From contig JBDTNQ010000097.1 in assembly GCA_039933635.1 (NCBI GenBank), positions 1 to 17,086 of the forward strand: a DNA stretch of 17,086 nucleotides. The letters are read 5' to 3'. Below, piece after piece: positions 14,938 to 17,086 of the stretch. The notes below the pieces were generated by a model. It was not told the origin of the DNA. It worked only from the letters and a program-made list of their open reading frames with translations, and did no database searches. This DNA comes from JBDTNQ01 sp039933635. Lineage in GTDB: Bacteria; Acidobacteriota; Vicinamibacteria; Vicinamibacterales; SCN-69-37. The number at the start of each line of letters is the position of its first letter. The first letter of the stretch is position 1. A program made the translations under genes and the position numbers.

Positions 14938-15861
14938 GTGACGCCGTATCCGGCGTGTACAAACGTTGCTTCTCGCCTGGCCCCTGCACCCGTCCCGCAG
15001 ATTCACGCGCCGCACGATCCCGATGAAGCAGCGGAGCGGCGGTGTGCCCGAACAGACAGTGACCGGCGCGGTCACGCCAGCGTGAGTGGGAGCGACGTCA
15101 GCACGTGCACGGTATCCGTGCGGCGGTCGCCGGACCCACGTGAGCACCACCGCTGCACGACGTCAGCAATTGCGCGGCATCAGGGCAGCAGTCGCGCGAC
15201 AGCGATCCACCGACCGCGCGACTGACTGGGCCGTTGCCGGGATCAACGCCTGCGGTAAGCCGGAGCCACGTCCGGTTCCCTCCGGACTGCTCCAGTGAAC
15301 GATGCGGTCGCCCCAGCACACGGCGCATCTGCGCCCGCGGTGGCGCGATGTCGCCTCCGCGGATCCCCGGAGTTGCCTCAGCAGTAGCGCCCCCCCCGAA
15401 AGCGGTTTGCGGGCTCCCGATCGAAACAAGCCTGAAGTGACAACGCGTCAATCATTTGCAGGTCCGCGGCACTGCTGACGTAACCTTGCGCCCTGCTGGC
15501 AGTCACCTTGTGCCCTGCCCGGTGTTGCCTGTGGGGGTGCGGGGCCTACGCTCGGCAGCTGCGGATGCGGCGGCGCAGACAGCTGACGAGATCCCCGAAG
15601 AACCTGGACGTCTGCACAGGATCTGCTGGATCCCACCTTGTCGCCAGCTGACGTTGGATTGCGGGATGCTGGACGAATGCCGGCGCGGTCGTGACACTAC
15701 GCGGAGCACTCACGGACAAGCTCCCCGCGCCTTCCTGACGCCTGCCTGGTCCCCAGCTACCCAGGGCACTTGAGGTGCTGGCAGCGCCCGCGTACCTCGC
15801 GCCTGCAGATCCGCGCGAAATAAGTCAGCATCCGAGGCGTTCCGATCCTAGAATCACGGCC
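14938..15861. other. Long non-coding or decayed interval (about 920 bp)
   Basis: Only short open frames occur here. They are Arg/Pro/Ala-rich, without starts backed by ribosome-binding sites or recognisable families. A small imperfect direct repeat, ACCTTGCGCCCTGC at 15483-15496 and ACCTTGTGCCCTGC at 15505-15518, is present. I see no tRNA, inverted terminal repeats, integrase motif or obvious terminator. It may be eroded sequence or hold an RNA gene I cannot recognise. Confidence 0.45.
15849..15854 (+). promoter_or_regulatory. Candidate -10 element (TAGAAT), leaderless, of the winged-helix/TPR gene
   Basis: TAGAAT matches the -10 consensus at five of six positions and ends seven bases before ATG 15862. 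The transcript would therefore begin at or very near the start codon. No ribosome-binding site precedes the ATG, which agrees. No clear -35 is visible at 16-18 bp. Confidence 0.4.
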
Positions 15862-17086
15862 ATGCCGGTGGGCGGCTTCGCGTTCGGCGCATGTCAGCTC
15901 GACACGCGGTCGAAGCAGCTCGTCCGCCAGGGCGAGCCGGTCGAACTTTCGGATCGGCAGTTCAACATCCTGCTCCTGCTCATCTCCCGCGCCGGCGACG
16001 TCGTCTCCAAAGATCTCCTCATCAAAGCCGGCTGGCACGACGTCATCGTCGGCGACAGCAGCCTGGAGAAGATGATCTTCCAGATCAGGCAGCGCCTCGA
16101 CCCGGATGACCTCGAGCACTACATCAAGACGGTGGCGCGGCGAGGCTACCAGTTCGTGGCCGGCGTCACTCGCATCGAGGCAGACGACGAAGACGATGAC
16201 CTGGCGGAGATGCTGGCGCCGCATCGGGCGTGGACCGAGGGACGCGCGGCGCTGGAGACGTTGGAGCGCGGTGCGATCGCGAAAGCGCGTGCGACCTTCG
16301 AGCACCTGCTCACGCATCACCATCGTCAGGCGACCTTTCACATCGGCCTGGCCAACGCGTGCGTCATGCAATTCGAGATGACGCGCACGGATGAACGGCC
16401 GGACGCCGATGCGCTCCGACTCGCCGTTGCGCATGCGCAGGAAGCGTGTCGTCTGGATGGAGCACTCGCCGAAGCCTGGGCGACATTGGGATTCGTCCTC
16501 GAGCGAACGGGCCGGCGAGACGATGCGCGGGCGGCCCTGGACCGATCGGTGGCGCTGGAGCCGGACAACTGGCTGCATCAGTTCCGGCTGTCCGCGGGCA
16601 GTTGGGGTGAAGATCGGCTGCGCGCGGCGAGGCGGACGTTGTCGCAGTGTCCGCATCTGCCGATGGCGCACTGGCTGGCGGCAACGGTGTACGTCGCGCG
16701 GAACGCGCGGGATCGCGCCGAGGGCGAAGTCGAGAGCGGACTCAGCATCATGGCCGCGGAGTCGCAGGACTCCGTCCGCTTCTCCGCTGTCGCGTTTCAC
16801 TGGCTGAAGGGACTCCTCTGCCTTGCGCGCGGCGCCGAGGCGGAGGCCATGGCCGCCTTCGATCGCGAGCTGGCGCTCGAGCCGCGCGGACATGTGTACT
16901 CGCGTGAGTGCGCGGCGAATACCTGGTATGCGAAGGGCGCGTTGCATCTGGCGCGTGGCGATCGGGACGAGGCCCGATCGGGATTCAACGAGGCAATCGC
17001 GCGTGTGCCACGTCACCCCATGGCACGTGTCGGACTCGCGATTCTGAACGATGCCGTTGATGCGCCGCTTGCATTCATCGCGGCTG
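15862..17086 (+). CDS. Winged-helix (OmpR/CadC-type) transcriptional regulator with TPR-like repeats, 3'-truncated by the window
   Basis: The frame stays open from ATG 15862 to the window end (408 codons, no stop), so the C terminus is missing. Residues about 3-98 form a Trans_reg_C winged helix: FAFGACQLDTRSKQLVRQG, ELSDRQFNILLLLISRAGDV, KDLLIKAGW, EKMIFQIRQRL and VARRGYQFVAGV. There is no receiver domain, so it is not a classical response regulator. An acidic linker (EADDEDDDL, about 108-116) follows. Then come TPR-like helical pairs, for example AEAWATLGFVLERTGRRDDA and ARAALDRSVALEPDNW, repeating to the edge. The layout resembles CadC-like regulators coupled to TPR sensor or scaffold regions, common in Acidobacteriota. 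No membrane helix has appeared yet. Confidence 0.88.
   Translation, partial: MPVGGFAFGACQLDTRSKQLVRQGEPVELSDRQFNILLLLISRAGDVVSKDLLIKAGWHDVIVGDSSLEKMIFQIRQRLDPDDLEHYIKTVARRGYQFVAGVTRIEADDEDDDLAEMLAPHRAWTEGRAALETLERGAIAKARATFEHLLTHHHRQATFHIGLANACVMQFEMTRTDERPDADALRLAVAHAQEACRLDGALAEAWATLGFVLERTGRRDDARAALDRSVALEPDNWLHQFRLSAGSWGEDRLRAARRTLSQCPHLPMAHWLAATVYVARNARDRAEGEVESGLSIMAAESQDSVRFSAVAFHWLKGLLCLARGAEAEAMAAFDRELALEPRGHVYSRECAANTWYAKGALHLARGDRDEARSGFNEAIARVPRHPMARVGLAILNDAVDAPLAFIAA

Noticed and set aside
15757..17016. 419-codon minus-strand open frame opposite the right-edge regulator
   Set aside because: The plus strand encodes a clear winged helix plus TPR-like repeats throughout; the minus frame is rich in Arg/His/Pro and has no domain signature.

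Overview
The window is GC-rich, densely coded DNA on both strands. It most resembles an Acidobacteriota genome, probably Vicinamibacteria. This rests on the family repertoire: an ADOP-type duplicated MacB/FtsX permease, a DUF3617 protein, PD40 propeller and 'YGIDAP' methyltransferase remnants, and a winged-helix/TPR regulator. It is an inference from families, not a taxonomic test. No rRNA, tRNA, CRISPR array or intact transposon was seen.

Layout. (1) 1-2483: an ADOP permease at the left edge. (2) 2484-3177: a scar made of a gutted SAM methyltransferase joined directly to a frameshifted PD40 propeller fragment. (3) 3178-4572: an exported alpha/beta hydrolase and an exported DUF3617 protein, each apparently transcribed alone. 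(4) 4667-9179: a divergent four-gene locus. A cytochrome P450 and a DegT/DnrJ/EryC1 sugar aminotransferase lie on the minus strand, 16 bp apart. Two glycosyltransferase-like genes overlapping by 8 bp lie on the plus strand. The arrangement suggests synthesis or decoration of an amino-sugar-bearing molecule, and the P450 lacks the usual I-helix acid-alcohol pair. (5) 9251-9884: a higBA toxin-antitoxin operon with a well-formed, apparently leaderless promoter carrying a palindromic operator. (6) 10064-13838: a GH4 glycosidase and a secreted GH32 fructosidase, both on the minus strand, which together could break down raffinose-type oligosaccharides or fructans. A short RibD/DHFR-like remnant lies between them. 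(7) 13970-14937: a remnant of a Fic protein (C-terminal winged helix only) next to a FitAB/VapBC-type module. Its antitoxin gene carries a one-base frameshift while the PIN toxin is intact, and a 36-bp inverted repeat lies over its promoter. (8) 14938-15861: about 920 bp with no recognisable gene. (9) 15862 to the right edge: a winged-helix DNA-binding domain fused to TPR-like repeats, cut off by the window end.

Three themes stand out: repeated gene decay (methyltransferase, PD40, DHFR-like, Fic, antitoxin), two toxin-antitoxin modules with visible autoregulatory operators, and a compact P450/aminotransferase/glycosyltransferase locus that I cannot assign to a known pathway.
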